This document shows positions 18,343-30,189 of a DNA stretch of 64,000 nt, piece by piece. The position numbers were made by a program, and so were the translations under genes. Each line of letters starts with the position of its first letter. Positions within the stretch are counted from its first letter, which is position 1. Source of the stretch: Candidula unifasciata (Eukaryota; Mollusca; Gastropoda; Stylommatophora; Geomitridae); the NCBI GenBank assembly GCA_905116865.2, contig CAJHNH020000231.1:15001-79000 (forward strand). Reading direction: 5' to 3'. Under the pieces are notes generated by a model that saw only the letters and a program-made list of their open reading frames with translations, did not search any database and was not told where the DNA came from.

Positions 18343-18945
18343 GTCACGACTATCTGAAAACAACCGTCAACTAGCCTATGGTCTATGGAAACCGAAATGG
18401 GCTCTTGGGCCATTCCCAAAAGAATATGTTGCCACCACGGCACTATTGTTTGTCTTAGTGAACATTACGCAACCACTGGCTGTGCCAGGGATAGACGTCA
18501 AAGTGATCAACCGCGAGTTACTACCCCTGATCAGTATTTTGTGTCACTGAAGGAAAGGTTTTCTCTGGCAAGTTAAACAGAAACAGCAGCTGTAAGTAGA
18601 TATGGGTAAGTCTCTCTAAGGATATTCATAAGACTAATCAGAGATACAGATCTTATTGCAGGACACTATTATATAGGGCTAAACTTGAAATACAGACATC
18701 ACCAGCAGCGCCTTCAATGGCAGAGCAGCATGTCAGATAGACAAGACTGTAGTGGAATATTGTCCTACGCACAGTCTACATTCACAGACCTGCAGCTAAT
18801 ATATAACAGCTGGAAACTGCTCTTACACATGATGAGACTTGATTCCTCAAAATTTTCTTCAGAGGTGGGTGCCCTTCGTGCAGAGCCAATACCAAGCAGT
18901 TTGCAAGCACACTGTAGTCATACTAGATACTGACAATAGTACAAA
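18343..18945 (+). pseudogene. Tc1/mariner-type transposase pseudogene
   Basis: Pieces in several frames match Tc1 transposases in order: start MSRLSENNRQLAYGL; helix-turn-helix CCHHGTIVCLSEHYATTG; linker RPRVTTP-type 'QPRVTTPDQYF'; AVSRYG; then the stretch up to 'RHHQQRLQW' and the region before the second catalytic Asp (WNIVL), where part is deleted. Frameshifts and stops leave it inactive. The recombinase family cuts and pastes DNA using a DDE triad; the second Asp motif itself is lost in this copy. Confidence 0.85.
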
Positions 18946-20035
18946 TGAATTTTTTATCAGTTGGTTGCATTTTTGGTTGTCTCCCTTGCCTGCACAGAAT
19001 GCAATGAATTTCATAAGAATTTAAAAGTGCAGATTAATTTCCAGCGCACAAAGGAAAATGAATAAAGATTTCAAATATGCAAACTTTTAAACACTTATAT
19101 TTACATTTCATACTCTGTTCCTGAGTTGAACAGGTGGTGCGTTTTTAATGTGCTTTGGTATATTCAAATTTTGGTCAGCATATACTAAATAAATCTGGCA
19201 AACACAGAGGGATATTTCATTCATTTTTCATTCCCATAACACAGCCAGCGGTTAAAAACAATAATGATTTTGTATAAAACCTTTGGGACCGAAATAGTTA
19301 AACATGTGCCAACATTTTTCATGAGAATTAAAGGTTGCCAATGTATTGTTGTGCAAATCACTTTTTGAGTTCTGAATGTTTTGTTGTAATGTGATTGGTT
19401 TACCACAAAATGCTGGATGTGCTGTTGGTATGAAATGGATACTTGGCTTTAAAAAAAATTATTGATTATGTTGAAATACTTTAGATGCTGCTTGAAACAC
19501 TACTGTACAGGGATGTCATTTTGCTGACTAGCGATTGTACCCATATTTTATATAAATTTGTCCTTAAGAACTTGCACTGTTTTTTATTTTGTGAATGAAT
19601 ACTTCTGATTCTTGCAGCTTTAATTTCTGATAATTTACTAATCCAATGCTTCATATTTTACTGATTTGGTTGGGGATTAACTATACATACCAGCTGTTTA
19701 TTGTTAGATTGAATATAGAGCTGTCATCATCATTATCATCATCATGTTGAGTCATTTAAATGTCACATAGATGTAGAGTTATGCCTTCTATGTTAATTTG
19801 TTGTCATGCTCAAAATTTGCAGCATATTGTTGCAACAGTTTTGTTTTAACATTGTTAATTTTTGACTTGAGTGCTTTCATTGTAAATATTCTTATGGTTT
19901 GTTTCTTAGTTGCCACTGATACCTGTTTTAATTCATCTCTCAAAGGATGTCAGTGTGTTGCTATGTTTAGGCTGGATTTTAGATTTTCTGTTTGACTTGC
20001 TCAGTGACTGACAGATGTCTTATATCAGGGCTATT
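18946..20035. other. AT-rich stretch, nothing firmly recognised
   Basis: Around 19100-19310 resembles the flank of the 42-bp satellite ('tatactaaataaatctg') and carries 'gggaccgaaatagttaa', a family M-like MITE end. No gene. Confidence 0.4.
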
Positions 20036-20150
20036 CAGCTGATGGCCCACATGCCAATCTGACCTATGGAGACCTATCAAGTGGCCAGTGGATCATTGCC
20101 AGTTACGATCCCTGTTTTAGAAAATATATCCCCCACCCCTGAGTAAACTT
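20036..20150 (+). mobile_element. hAT-like non-autonomous element, family h2, truncated
   Basis: Begins 'cagggctattcagctg'. Shares 'aagtggccagtggatcattgccag' and 'cccctgagtaaac' with 27420-27630 and, reversed, with 53574-53753. Confidence 0.7.
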
Positions 20151-20741
20151 AATTAAATAGTCCTGAATTATAGGGAAAAAACACATGCTGTAAAAAGCCT
20201 GTTGTGAAAAGAACACACAACTGTGTGACTGACTATTAAAACAATTTTTCCCTCCAGCCTAAAAGATTGGCACGTAGTGACTTTCAATAACCACATTCAC
20301 TTCACGTAACCATTCCTCTTCTGCCCTGGGGTGTAGAGGTTTGCCACAGAGATGGTGAGACCTCCTATATCAGCAGTTTTGTGTGTGTATGTGTGTGTGT
20401 GGGGCTCTGTTCTGTTGCGGTCCTCTATCAGTGGGGGACTGTCAGATTTTGTCTTCCCATCGAACCCTGGGAAGAGCCACTATTGGGATATGAATACAAG
20501 AAGAGAAAATCTTAGACACCTCATTCATCCATATAAAATGGTTACATTATAACACCCAACAGCAACAAAGTAATCTACTATCCAGTTGGCTTGGCCTCAT
20601 GTCAGTTGAATGATTGTCACCCCATCCCAGATGGAGATTTGGTAGCGGAGAAGAGACAGTCATCATATTGTGATAATACAACTAGCTATAAAAAAGATAA
20701 TGTTAAAACAAATAAATAAAATTGATAGAGAGAAAGTTTGA

Positions 20742-20769
20742 CTTCCCCCCCCCCCCCCCTTTCCCCCCT
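20742..20769. repeat. C-rich run
   Basis: Poly-C with short T breaks. Confidence 0.85.
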
Positions 20770-20794
20770 TTCCAATTTTTTAAATTAAACCAAT

Positions 20795-20990
20795 ATAGAC
20801 AAGAATGTAGGGGAATATTGTCCTATTCACAGATGAGAGTATATTCAACCCATCCTTTGTTTGGACGCACAGTCTTCATTCACAGACTTGCAGCTAATAT
20901 ATAACAGCTGGAAGCTGCTCTTACACATGCATTAGACCTGATTCTTCATAAATTTCTTCAGAGATGGGTGCCCTATCAATATCTGTGTAA
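20795..20990 (+). pseudogene. Tc1/mariner transposase fragment with the second catalytic Asp motif
   Basis: One frame at about 20811-20850 reads GNIVLFTDESIFN, the W..VLF(T/S)DESRF motif of Tc1-type DDE transposases. The right part matches 18770-18870, so both belong to one family. Short and truncated on both sides. Confidence 0.82.
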
Positions 20991-20999
20991 AGATTTGAA

Positions 21000-21180
21000 A
21001 TCACAGCACACCATATTAGCTTCATCTCCCTTCTCAATAGCCAGCGAAGAGTCACCATACTGATGGCATCAATTGTCATCTGGTGAACTGCTTGTCTTGC
21101 CTTTCCCCTGAAGCTTGAATGGTGTCATAGCCTACAGACACTCTCCGCAGCCTTCTCTCTGGGACGGGTTTTCAGTATTT
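21000..21180 (+). mobile_element. RNase H LINE 3'-end relic
   Basis: Weak match to 37040-37235: 'agccagcgaagagt', 'ctgatggcatcaattgtc', 'cttgcctttcccctgaagcttgaa' and 'cagacactctccgcagc'. Confidence 0.45.
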
Positions 21181-21844
21181 TCCATGTTACTTGTTACCTC
21201 GTTCCACGGGCGAGGGATTACCTTTCCCTTGTGCTGTTGCAGTACACCCCTAGGTATTAAACCAATAGAGAGAGGAAACTAAAAGGATAATAATGCTTAA
21301 AAATGAAATCTAAGAATTGTAATTAACAGGAAGAAAGTTTCCATATTGCAAGTAACATGGAGAATGTATCTGTATCTACGAATTAGAAAGGAGACATAGG
21401 ATTCATATTTCAAAACTAGGAATTAGGAAAGAGAAAGTGTACACATCAAGGATCTGGGAAAGTAAAAAGTTGCACATCAACAAATTAAAAAGAAGAAATT
21501 TTACGTATGAAGGATCTAGAGAGGCAAAAGGTTACATACATATCAACAGATTATAAAGAAGAATGTTTACATATCGAGAATTAACATAGCCAAAAGTTGT
21601 AATAATGACTTTAGCAGTCTGTTTCTTGGAACTTAGAGAAGTTGAGGATGAAGACCTTATTTTATCTTTATTATCATGATATATACATGCAGACATCCAG
21701 AAATAAAATTTAAATAAAAACTGTCTTGTATACCAAGAACAATTGTATAAGTCAACACCCAAACTAAAACAGACACTTTAACAGTTGTTACTGTTAAATT
21801 TTAAAACTTATAATTGACTGTGTTAGTCTTTCCTCTTGAGCCTA

Positions 21845-22095
21845 AGGGAGCACATAGGGCAGAGAACATAGCTGTCTATGTCTGGTGGTTCGTTGCCATC
21901 TGTTTTAGGTCTTGAATGTTTGTTAGGCCCATGGTTGAGTCTTCCCTGATGATGGTTCTATGCAGTGTCTCTCATGGTCTTTCCCGTTTTCTTTTCACTT
22001 CTGGTGTCCATATGAGTGCTTGATGAGGGAGTCATATTATTCATTCTGAGTGCATGGCCATTGTACTACCAGCGGCGCTTTCTTATAAAATTAGA
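21845..22095 (-). mobile_element. LINE C-terminal relic, family L2
   Basis: The - strand reads RKRRW-type 'agaaagcgccgctgg', 'ggccatgcactcagaatg', then 'gcctaacaaacattcaagacctaaaacag', matching 40735-40866 and 41435-41592. This copy has no insert where the 40.9 kb copy is split. Confidence 0.78.
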
Positions 22096-22230
22096 TGAGT
22101 GACTGTTTGATTAATTATAATCGTTACTTGACGTAAATAAAACCTTTTGGGACCTGGTGATTCCTCAAACATTTACTTTGTTTTGTCTCAGCCAGTTGTT
22201 AAATTAACCCATTCTATCCTATCCATGACT

Positions 22231-22629
22231 GATAAATGCACACACAACCACACATCTCACATCCAGCAAAAACCATCTGCAGTGATTGATAAATGCGCAC
22301 ACAACCACACATCTCACATCCAACAAAAACCACCTGCAGTGATTGATAAATGTGCACACAACCACACATCTCACATCCAACAAAAACCATCTGCAGTGAT
22401 TGATAAATGCACACACAACCACACATCTCACATCCAGCAAAAACCACCTGCAGTGAAGGATAAATGCACACACAACCACACATCTCACATCCAACAAAAA
22501 CCATCTGCAGTGATTGATAAATGCACACACAACCACACATCTCACATCCAGCAAAAACCATCTGCAGTGATTGATAAATGCGCACACAACCACACATCTC
22601 ACATCCAACAAAAACCATCTGCAGTGATT
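22231..22629. repeat. 57-bp tandem repeat, exactly 7 copies
   Basis: Unit 'gataaatgcacacacaacca' + 'cacatctcacatccagcaaa' + 'aaccatctgcagtgatt'. 399 bp in all. As 57 is a multiple of 3, frames stay open on both strands (DKCTHNHTSHIQQKPSAVI on +). Flanked by MITE-like sequence; not called as a gene. Confidence 0.93.
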
Positions 22630-23220
22630 TGGGACCATTTGGTCAAATGCTTTAATATTGTATGAGGATTGTAAAATAATTGTGTTTAAAAAAAAATGCC
22701 TTTAATAAGAAACAAATTCATTTTGCGAGCTTACACAGATAAAAATGTGAAAATAAGACCACCCAGATTGTGGTTTCATTGAATTCATAGCTTTGCACCT
22801 ATGAACTTACAGCTGTTTTAAAAAAAATATTTTTTGTGTGAATTTTGTGAATTACAGTTGCATAAGTTTTAAAGGGGTGTGTGAAAAGTTATTTATTCAT
22901 TCCTAGCTGTCACGTTTATTTGTCTGTGCTAGTTTATTTTGTTTAAACAACTTCCAATAGACAAATCACATGGTCATCTTGAGATACAATATTCATCTCA
23001 CGGCCAGAAGATTAAACATTCACGAGCAATGTTTTTGCAACTGAGCATGCTTAACTAATTCACCCTATAATCAGTTATGAAAAGCACAGAACTTCACAAG
23101 AAAAGATGTTAGAAAACAAGGGAAGTGGCTGTAAGGAGAGGCACCATGTTTTTGAAAAAAATATAAAGATTACTAAATAGTTTAGATGTCAGACAAGATC
23201 TCTTAAAAAAGATCTCTTAT

Positions 23221-23457
23221 TACGCCTAAGGCGCATCGGGCATATGGGCAGAGCGTCCCATATTTTTACAGACCAATCGGCACTGGATGGGTAATGTGGT
23301 CAGCATTACACCGGCTGTCTTTACTTCCCCAGGACAGCCATCCTGGTACCCATTTGAGGCTGGGTCGACCTGCGACGTCCCATACCACGATAAAAATCCA
23401 CACAGCCCGCAGTGGGTTACGAGTCGGGCTCGCAACGCCTTAGCCATGGACGCCGCG
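23221..23457 (-). mobile_element. tRNA-derived SINE, family A
   Basis: Closest to the 2416-2667 copy ('aggcgcatcgggcatatggg', 'ggctgggtcgacctgcgacg', 'cgccttagccatggacgccgcg'). A short deletion in the tRNA head. Confidence 0.85.
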
Positions 23458-23559
23458 ATATTAGACAAGAACTCATTCAAATTTTCTAATTCATTAAGCA
23501 TGTGTTGTCTAATTTGAATTTACATCAAGGGAAAACCAAGCAAAAGATTATCTTTGCCA

Positions 23560-23745
23560 TTCCCCTTGTGGGATGAAATTTTTCGTTATTTTGAAGCCCC
23601 ACCCTGGCTGTTGCCAGGGGCCGCAGTATAGTCTGACGGTTGAAAGCGGTTTCCCGGATCTCTTCATGGGGGATCCTCATCTGCGTGGTGGCACTTTGTG
23701 TCACCGAGTGTGATGTCCTGGTTGTGAAAAATTTACTTACTTACA
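23560..23745 (+). mobile_element. Dispersed repeat family F
   Basis: About 190 bp shared with 30190, 38045, 53255 and, reversed, 43345. Blocks: 'gttattttgaagcccc', 'accctggctgttgcc', 'cactttgtgtcaccg', 'tgtgatgtcctggt'. Ends in ctta/cta simple repeats, so probably a retroposon. Confidence 0.75.
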
Positions 23746-24104
23746 AGCAAAAAATGGATTTAAGGTCTTTAAAAGATTCATTGTACAAGCTGGCTCAGTT
23801 ATTCAGAGAAGAGTTAACATAATAATGCTGTGGAACAAAAAGTGAGAAATAGGATCAAATGTGTGGTAAAGAGCTCAAACAAGTATAGTATATCCTGTCA
23901 GTTGAAACTAATTGCTGATTCCTGTTTTATCCTCGATGTCTACCTGTCCAGCATCTTCTCTCTCTGTCAGCCTCTTTGCTTCTCCAGCCTTCCCATCATC
24001 ACAGTGTATCCCCTTTTTTTCTGTTCATCTCCTTCTAATCAGTTCTTTCCATGAGTTGTCTTCCCTGAGTAGGTTCCGGGGCCCCCCTAAAACTGCCCTC
24101 CTAA

Positions 24105-24285
24105 AAAGTATTGTGTAAAAGTTGACTAATTAGGGGTGTTTTCTTCAAAATCAAGTACACCTACCTGAGAGTCAAGGAACCAACAGCTTACAAATAAATC
24201 CTATCTGTAAAATGGATATGTACACAAAACTCAAACTCTGGAACAACCAGAACTTTCTGCTGGAGTTTAGAGGCAGTGGACATGA
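24105..24285 (+). mobile_element. Family D copy
   Basis: Same block order as 1390-1680, with the internal 'gaacaagaccaaagtcc' part shortened. Confidence 0.65.
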
Positions 24286-24479
24286 AGTTAAAACTAACAA
24301 ATGTGTGACTTGTTGCTTGGCTTAAAGATTAGAAGGTCAGTATGTGAGCATATGCTAGTATTCATGATGAATTAAGTGTTCTTATTGTGTATGTTTGTGT
24401 GTGTGTGTGGTGATTTAAAAAAAAAATCAACTTATAATCCATGCCATTGGTTGTCATGTCTTTCCACAACTTTGTCCCA

Positions 24480-24655
24480 TGTATTTACAGTCATATCTGA
24501 CCAAGATGTTCTCCTAAGCAATGATGTTTGACTGACCAGTATCTTCTCTCTGTCTTCCTCTGTCTCTCTTTCTTCTCCAGCCTTCCAATCCTTACAGTGT
24601 ATTCCCGTTTTCTCTTTTGTCATGACATGACTGAAGAATGTAAATTATCTCATTC
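24480..24655 (-). mobile_element. LINE 3'-end relic, family L3
   Basis: Shares 'ctctgtctctctttcttctccagccttcc' and '..catgacatgactgaagaatgta' with 29515-29780 and 39155-39480. On the - strand this is the ..FFGH(I/V)..R...LEH...GKLEGK.. end of a LINE. Confidence 0.6.
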
Positions 24656-24779
24656 TTATTAGTTTTCATCATGGGTTAGTTCTTATGTGTAACGGTAATT
24701 ACTTTCAAGACATTCACTGCTCATTCTATCTATCTGTTGTTTGTTGTACATCTTCCTATTTTTCTTTTCTGTACTCCTG

Positions 24780-26340
24780 GCATCAGGGCAGGAAGAAATC
24801 TATGGAATTGGCCTCTCTGTTTGCTTCGTAGAAAGAACTTTTCAGTGTCGCTGATATGTCTGCGGCCCATCTTCTGTGTGATCAACCTTTGGCTCTGTTA
24901 CCGTTTTTATCTGTATAACATTGCTTTCTGTGATACCAATCTTGTTACATGGCCAGACCAGTTGATTTGAGTTAGCTGTCGCTGATGACCTATTAGCTGC
25001 TACTGTGTTGTACTTGACCGTTTGAGCGGCGCTGATGACCACATTAATTTCTAGCTTGTTGACCTTGAGCTCGCTGTAACTGATTACCGTCTTGGCCGCT
25101 GGCGTTGCAGTGTTTTTGCGGAGAAATCTAGTCCGAAATTGGTATCTCTGATTTACGACCTCTCGTTTGACGAAAAAACCCACGTCAAATAAGGATCACG
25201 CAGATACAACTGCTGACCATTTTCCGTCGTGAATTACCCACCGCGAAGGTCAAAAGTTCAGCCTACACTGTCTCCTCCAGCGACGAACAAATGTTCCCAC
25301 GTCGCGGGATAAAACGTGTGAAATTTTTAACACGTGGAGTGATACATTACCCAGTATTCCCTCCCCGTGTTTCAATAATTTTTTCTTAGGCAAGCTTGTT
25401 AGTTTGAGAATGACCAGAGTCTGGATTTCAGTTGTCCCGGTTTTACTTAATGCCCTTCGACAGCATGTCCTGGTCTTACATAATACCCCGACACTTTAAA
25501 CTCCATCATCCAACACACATAGTCACTCTCAGCTTACGGCTGCCGGCGTTTGTCTAAATTTTACGTCTGTCCACAACAACACTACGCCTAATGTACTGCC
25601 ACAGTTAGAACAAGCTTCCAATGTAATTCATACTTAGAAATTACAATGTATTCCCACTTAGGACGAGCCTCCAATGTAATGAATGCACTTGTGTCTCCTC
25701 CACACTTGATCTCTCTAGTACAGATTCAACACTGACTCTGTTGTCTAGAGGTTAGGTCACAGCTCAATCTAACCAGACGGCATTTCTCTCCACGGTCACA
25801 CGACTTCAAACGATGGTTGACACCAGCTGACACATTTCACGAGTTTATTATCACTGTAGCACAAGACACGAATCAACAGTAGAATCAACTCACACCATTC
25901 GGACAGTATCGCCTTGCTCACGCATTAATGCTCCAGACATGCTTCAGACGATGGACACTGGCATATTTACGGCTGGCTCAACAATCAAACAGCTGGCCTT
26001 CACGATCATTCATTCGACTCTGATTCAGATCAACGTGCTCTCTTCATTCTGGATTCATCTTCACAGATTCAGTTGCACATCCTTCCAGTCTGGGGCCCAG
26101 TCACCGAATGAATGCCCGCCTGATTCTCAATCCCCCAGATCTCACCATTCACACGTGACACACTCTTTCCTGTCGTTTCACCATATCTCCGTGAAACCCA
26201 TGCTCTCAGGGACTTCCCCAGTTATGCCAATCATCCCCTGACATTATCCCTATTTATAGCATCATTACATCTATAAAGTTCAGTACTGGTTCTGTGCCGA
26301 CTCTCCTCCTGATATATCATCGTTCCTAAGTTGACCTAGG
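24780..26340. other. Unassigned block with less AT-rich, CpG-containing composition
   Basis: About 25185-26340 differs from its surroundings: more C and CG, short inverted words ('aaacgtgtgaaatt' and 'aacacgtgg'), and a pair of similar lines ('caagcttccaatgtaattca' and 'cgagcctccaatgtaatgaa'). It could be part of an LTR or a DNA transposon. No coding motif seen. Confidence 0.35.
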
Positions 26341-26509
26341 ATAGTATATCGTTCATCTGTAAAAAACCACATCTGTGCTGTTTGGGTATTATTTTTCATG
26401 AATGTGCTAAATGTTTATTTCTCTATACCAGGACTGGAACATTATAACTATTGAGAATTCTCTTCCTTATCTCAATTGACAATAATTTTTTAAAATACGT
26501 GCTAAAATA

Positions 26510-26742
26510 AGGTTAGTTGCGTATCCTTTACAGGACGTTGCAAAACCAACCCCAACAGCCCTTGGCTGTTGTGTGGTTTTTCTAGGCAAATTTACGTCCA
26601 GTAGTTTGTCATTACTTCTGTACAGTCGGCTTTCTTGATACCACTGTCGAAACTAACGCAAGGCACATGGCCAGCAGCTAGGATCGAACCCAGCATCCCG
26701 GCAGTACAAACCGTTTGCATCGACTTAGCCACAGAGCCGACA
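26510..26742 (-). mobile_element. tRNA-derived SINE, family C, with 10-bp target duplication
   Basis: Best copy of the family. The - strand starts with the A box 'tggctaagtcg' and B box 'gggttcgatcc' and ends at 'gatacgcaactaac'. Flanked by tgctaaaata at 26500-26509 and 26743-26752. Confidence 0.92.
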
Positions 26743-26974
26743 TGCTAAAATATAAAACAGTAGTTTTGTGTGTGCTGTTCATTTAACATTTAAAATATTT
26801 GTTCATGAAATTTGTTTCCCATTTGTTATGATCATGTATGTGTAGATTCTTCAGAAGTATTCGTTTAAAAATTGTTGGTCATATTTTAATCTTTCTCTTG
26901 TATTTTCACATTGAAATTAGTGTAAAAATATGCATGCTTGCAAACAGTAATTGTGCATATTCTTTCGCTTAGAG

Positions 26975-27155
26975 CAGTGGTTCTCAACCTGTGAGTCACA
27001 AATGACCCCTTCAGAGGGGTTGCCAAAGACCATCGGACAACACATTTTCACACAAGTTATGAAGTAGCAACAAAAATAATGTTATCTTTGGGGGTCACCA
27101 CAACATGAAGAACTGTGTTATAGGGTCACGGCATTAGAAAGGTTGAGAACTACTG
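26975..27155. mobile_element. SPIN-like hAT MITE, complete (181 bp)
   Basis: Ends cagtggttctcaacctgtga and the reverse of ggttgagaactactg form the terminal inverted repeats. Inside are 'aagaccatcgga', 'ttatgaagtagcaacaaaaa' and 'gggggtcaccacaacatga', which I recall from non-autonomous copies of the hAT family called SPIN (Space Invaders). Flanks gcttagag and actcagag (26967-26974, 27156-27163) look like an 8-bp hAT target duplication with two changes. Confidence 0.85.
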
Positions 27156-27419
27156 ACTCAGAGGTTACTGAACTCATTTCACAATCTTCAGTGTACAGGG
27201 TTCAGCTTCTGAGGCTGATGTTATAGCAGAAGACATCTTGGCTTTCAAAGAATCACACTGTGGAAGAGAATGGGGCCTCACCACGCAGAATCCCTGAAGA
27301 TTATAGTGAATGTAAATTTTCACAGCAGTTAACCTCAATTGTGGAGAAGGCACACATTTGTTGTTGTTGCATATTGTGGTAAAGTCCTGAGAAGTCGACA
27401 CTTACCTTATGCTCTATGT

Positions 27420-27630
27420 CAGGGCTATTCAACTGTTGGCTGGAAGGCCAAATCTGGCCTGTGAGCCAGATCTGGCCGGTGAGTCAAATCTGGCCTATGA
27501 GCCAAATCTGGCCTGTGGAAGTCTAGCAAGTGGCCTGCGGATCATTGCCAGCTGTATTGTACTTTTGTTGGGGCTTGAGCATCTGGCCTGTGATTTTGCC
27601 CATTTTACAAATTGTGGCCCCTGAGTAAAC
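27420..27630 (+). mobile_element. hAT-like non-autonomous element, family h2
   Basis: Starts 'cagggctattcaactgttgg'. Contains a local repeat of 'gagccaaatctggcctgt' (about four times), then 'gcggatcattgccag' and 'gtggcccctgagtaaac'. The right inverted end is missing. Confidence 0.72.
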
Positions 27631-27904
27631 ATTGTTGCCTTTCTAAGTGATCATTGAATACATTTTTTCCATTGTGAATTTAAATAGTGGGAACATTAAA
27701 CAATACATTGCCTTGCATTTGTCACTGGTTCCTGGCATATTTTGCTGTATCGGGTCAGGTTGCTACAACATAATTTACGCCAACAAGCAGTGAAGAACAA
27801 AAATGAATCTGTTTGCTGAAATGAGGGTCTCCCATAGTTTTCCACACATAGGAAAAATACCTTTGTTTTGCCATCCAGTGCAGAAAAACACATATTAGCA
27901 CAGC

Positions 27905-28620
27905 TGAAGATACACTGGTAATGGTGTTGGTCAAATGGAGATATGCTGGTAATGGTGGTGATAATATGGAGATAACTGGTAATGGTGGTGATCATATGGA
28001 GATACACTGGTAATGGTGGTGATCATATAGAGATACACTGGTAATGGTGGTGATAATATGGAGATACACTGGTAATGGTGGTGATCATATAGAGATACAC
28101 TGGTAATGGTGTTGGTCGTATTGAGATACACTGGTAATGGTGGTGGTCATATAGAGATACACTGGTAATGGTGGTGGTCATATGGAGATACACTGGTAAT
28201 GGTGGTGGTCATATGGAGATACACTGGTAATGGTGTTGGTCATATGGAGATACACTGGTAATGGTCGTGGTCACATGGAGATACACTGGTAATGGTGTTG
28301 GTCATATGGAGATACACTGGTAATGGCGTTGGTCATATAGAGATACACTGGTAATGGTGGTGGTCATATAGAGATACACTGGTAATGGTGTTGGTCATAT
28401 GGAGATACACTGGTAATGGTGGTGGTCATATAGAGATACACTGGTAATGGTGGTGGTCATATATAGATACACTGGTAATGGTGTTGGTCATATAGAGATA
28501 CACTGGTAATGGTGTTGGTCGTATGGAGATATGCTGGTAATAGTGTTGGTCGTATGGAGATATGCTGGTAATGGTGTTGGTCGTATGGAGATATGCTGGT
28601 AATGGTGTTGTGTTGGTCAT
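27905..28620. repeat. 31-bp minisatellite, about 23 copies
   Basis: Unit 'gagatacactggtaatggtg' + 'gtggtcatatg'. Variants alternate ggtggt/gttggt and atatgg/atatag. Confidence 0.94.
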
Positions 28621-29095
28621 ATGTTTTTTGTATCCTATGTATGGAAACTGATTAAACTCCCTGTATAGTCTATTGTTGCAGTGTGTGGGATCATATAGTT
28701 AATCTCAGACTTTGGTGGCGAGGTGAAGTTTAAAAGTGGACCATCTGATTTGTGTCGCACAGCCCAAAGCATTTATTTTTGTGATTCATTAAATGTTGAT
28801 GTATATTATACGGTGTGCGGCAAAATGATCCAGGCAATAAATTGCAACATATTGTCTGTGCTCTAAAAATTTAAAGGGGTTTATATCTGTGTAAAACCAT
28901 CTTCCACACATTGAAGAGGAACCATGTTTTATAAGATAAATATACATTAAAAAAAAAAACTATGTTGCAAAAATGGTAAAACCATATTACACATAATGAA
29001 GAGAAAATGTATTTTATATGATAAAGAATTGGTTTTCTTTTAATGTGATGCAAATTCTTAATTTATATGCTGGTGTTTAACAGGAAACTTTGGGT
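28621..29095. other. AT-rich stretch, nothing recognised
   Basis: No exon or repeat identified. A local duplication of 'aaaccat.tt.cacata.tgaagag' occurs near 28895 and 28980. Confidence 0.45.
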
Positions 29096-29099
29096 TGTT

Positions 29100-29280
29100 G
29101 GTAAAGTAGCAGCTGGCCGAACGGTTGAGAACTTTAGGTTGTCATCCAGAAGACAGATCCTTGGTAAAACTGGATGTTTTGCTTTAATTGGGAGCACACA
29201 AAAAAACAATCTTAACCTGCACAGTCCATGGCAACAGCACTCATTAGCCATGCACCCCTAAATCCTCTGATGAAAGCACC
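29100..29280 (+). mobile_element. tRNA-derived SINE, family B, decayed
   Basis: 'agcagctggccgaacggttgag' A box, then 'acctgcacagtccatggcaacagcact' and 'agccatgca'. Older than the 8179 copy. Confidence 0.75.
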
Positions 29281-29514
29281 ATAGTCGGTACATTTGTAGT
29301 CACGAACTTCCATGGTTTCCTCTCTACAGCAGTAAGTCACAATACATTCAGCATATTCATTCATTATTAATAGCAGTCTAGGATTTCTTTTTTTAAATCT
29401 GCCCATTTACCACTGTCATTCATTTGTTTGAAGGAGGCATGAAAGTCACACTCTCAGGTATTGATTGGCACTCATATAGACTTAAAGGAGAAAAGCTGAG
29501 GTAGGAGGACACTG

Positions 29515-29780
29515 TTCTTCTTCTTATAGTTCATGTTATGTGGCATTGGTATTCATGACTATCGACAACCTTCTGTCTCGTGTACTTTCAATCAGTTTTG
29601 GCACTGATGTTACAGCATACCATGATGTCCAACTTTCCAGCATCTTCTGGCTCACTCTGCCATTGCTTCCTTTTCCTTCCAACTTTCCCACCAGCATGAT
29701 GTGCTCCGGTTTTCTTCTTAAAACGATATGGCCAAAGAATGTAGTCCGTCTCCTTCTGATGGGGGCAGTTGAGTCTCTCT
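29515..29780 (-). mobile_element. LINE 3'-end relic, family L3
   Basis: The - strand translates to FFGHIVLRRKPEHIM, GKLEGKGSNGRVSQKML and SWYAVTSVPKLIEST, the usual end of a LINE polyprotein (GH..RR...EH....GKL.GK...GR). Decayed. Confidence 0.7.
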
Positions 29781-29826
29781 GTGAGTCAGTTTCTCTTATT
29801 AAATTTTCATTATTTTATTTATTTGT

Positions 29827-29908
29827 CATTAGGAGCTGAGTGTCTGAGAAGACACACATTAAACACATGCGATGGCAACAGTGATCATAAAGTTCCATGC
29901 TGTAATTG
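29827..29908 (+). repeat. Short repeat that is the empty counterpart of MITE copy 2
   Basis: Matches 10053-10084 joined to 10227-10276 with the MITE absent. The junction is a single TTAA at 29859-29862. Confidence 0.9.
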
Positions 29909-30189
29909 ATCTATGAAACCACACTAGACAGTATATACAAATATAAAGCTATAGTGAGTTTACCAGGATTTGAAACTCTCACTTCCAAGCGGCGACCTTC
30001 TCTTTTTGACAGGGCTATTGAACAAAATTTACCCAAGGGCCAAAATTGTAAAAAGCGAGATTGTCAGGGCCATAGTCCTGAGCCCTAGTGTAGAAAGATC
30101 ATTAAAACATTGTAATTGGCAGCGATGCTTGTGCCACTTGCTAGACGAATAGTCCTGCTATATAAGTGGGACAATAATACTGGCCAGAT

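Noticed and set aside
22147..22665. 172-codon frame with DKCTHNHTSHIQQKPSAVI repeats
   Set aside because: 57-bp tandem repeat open on both strands (two frames on the - strand as well); MITE-like flanks.
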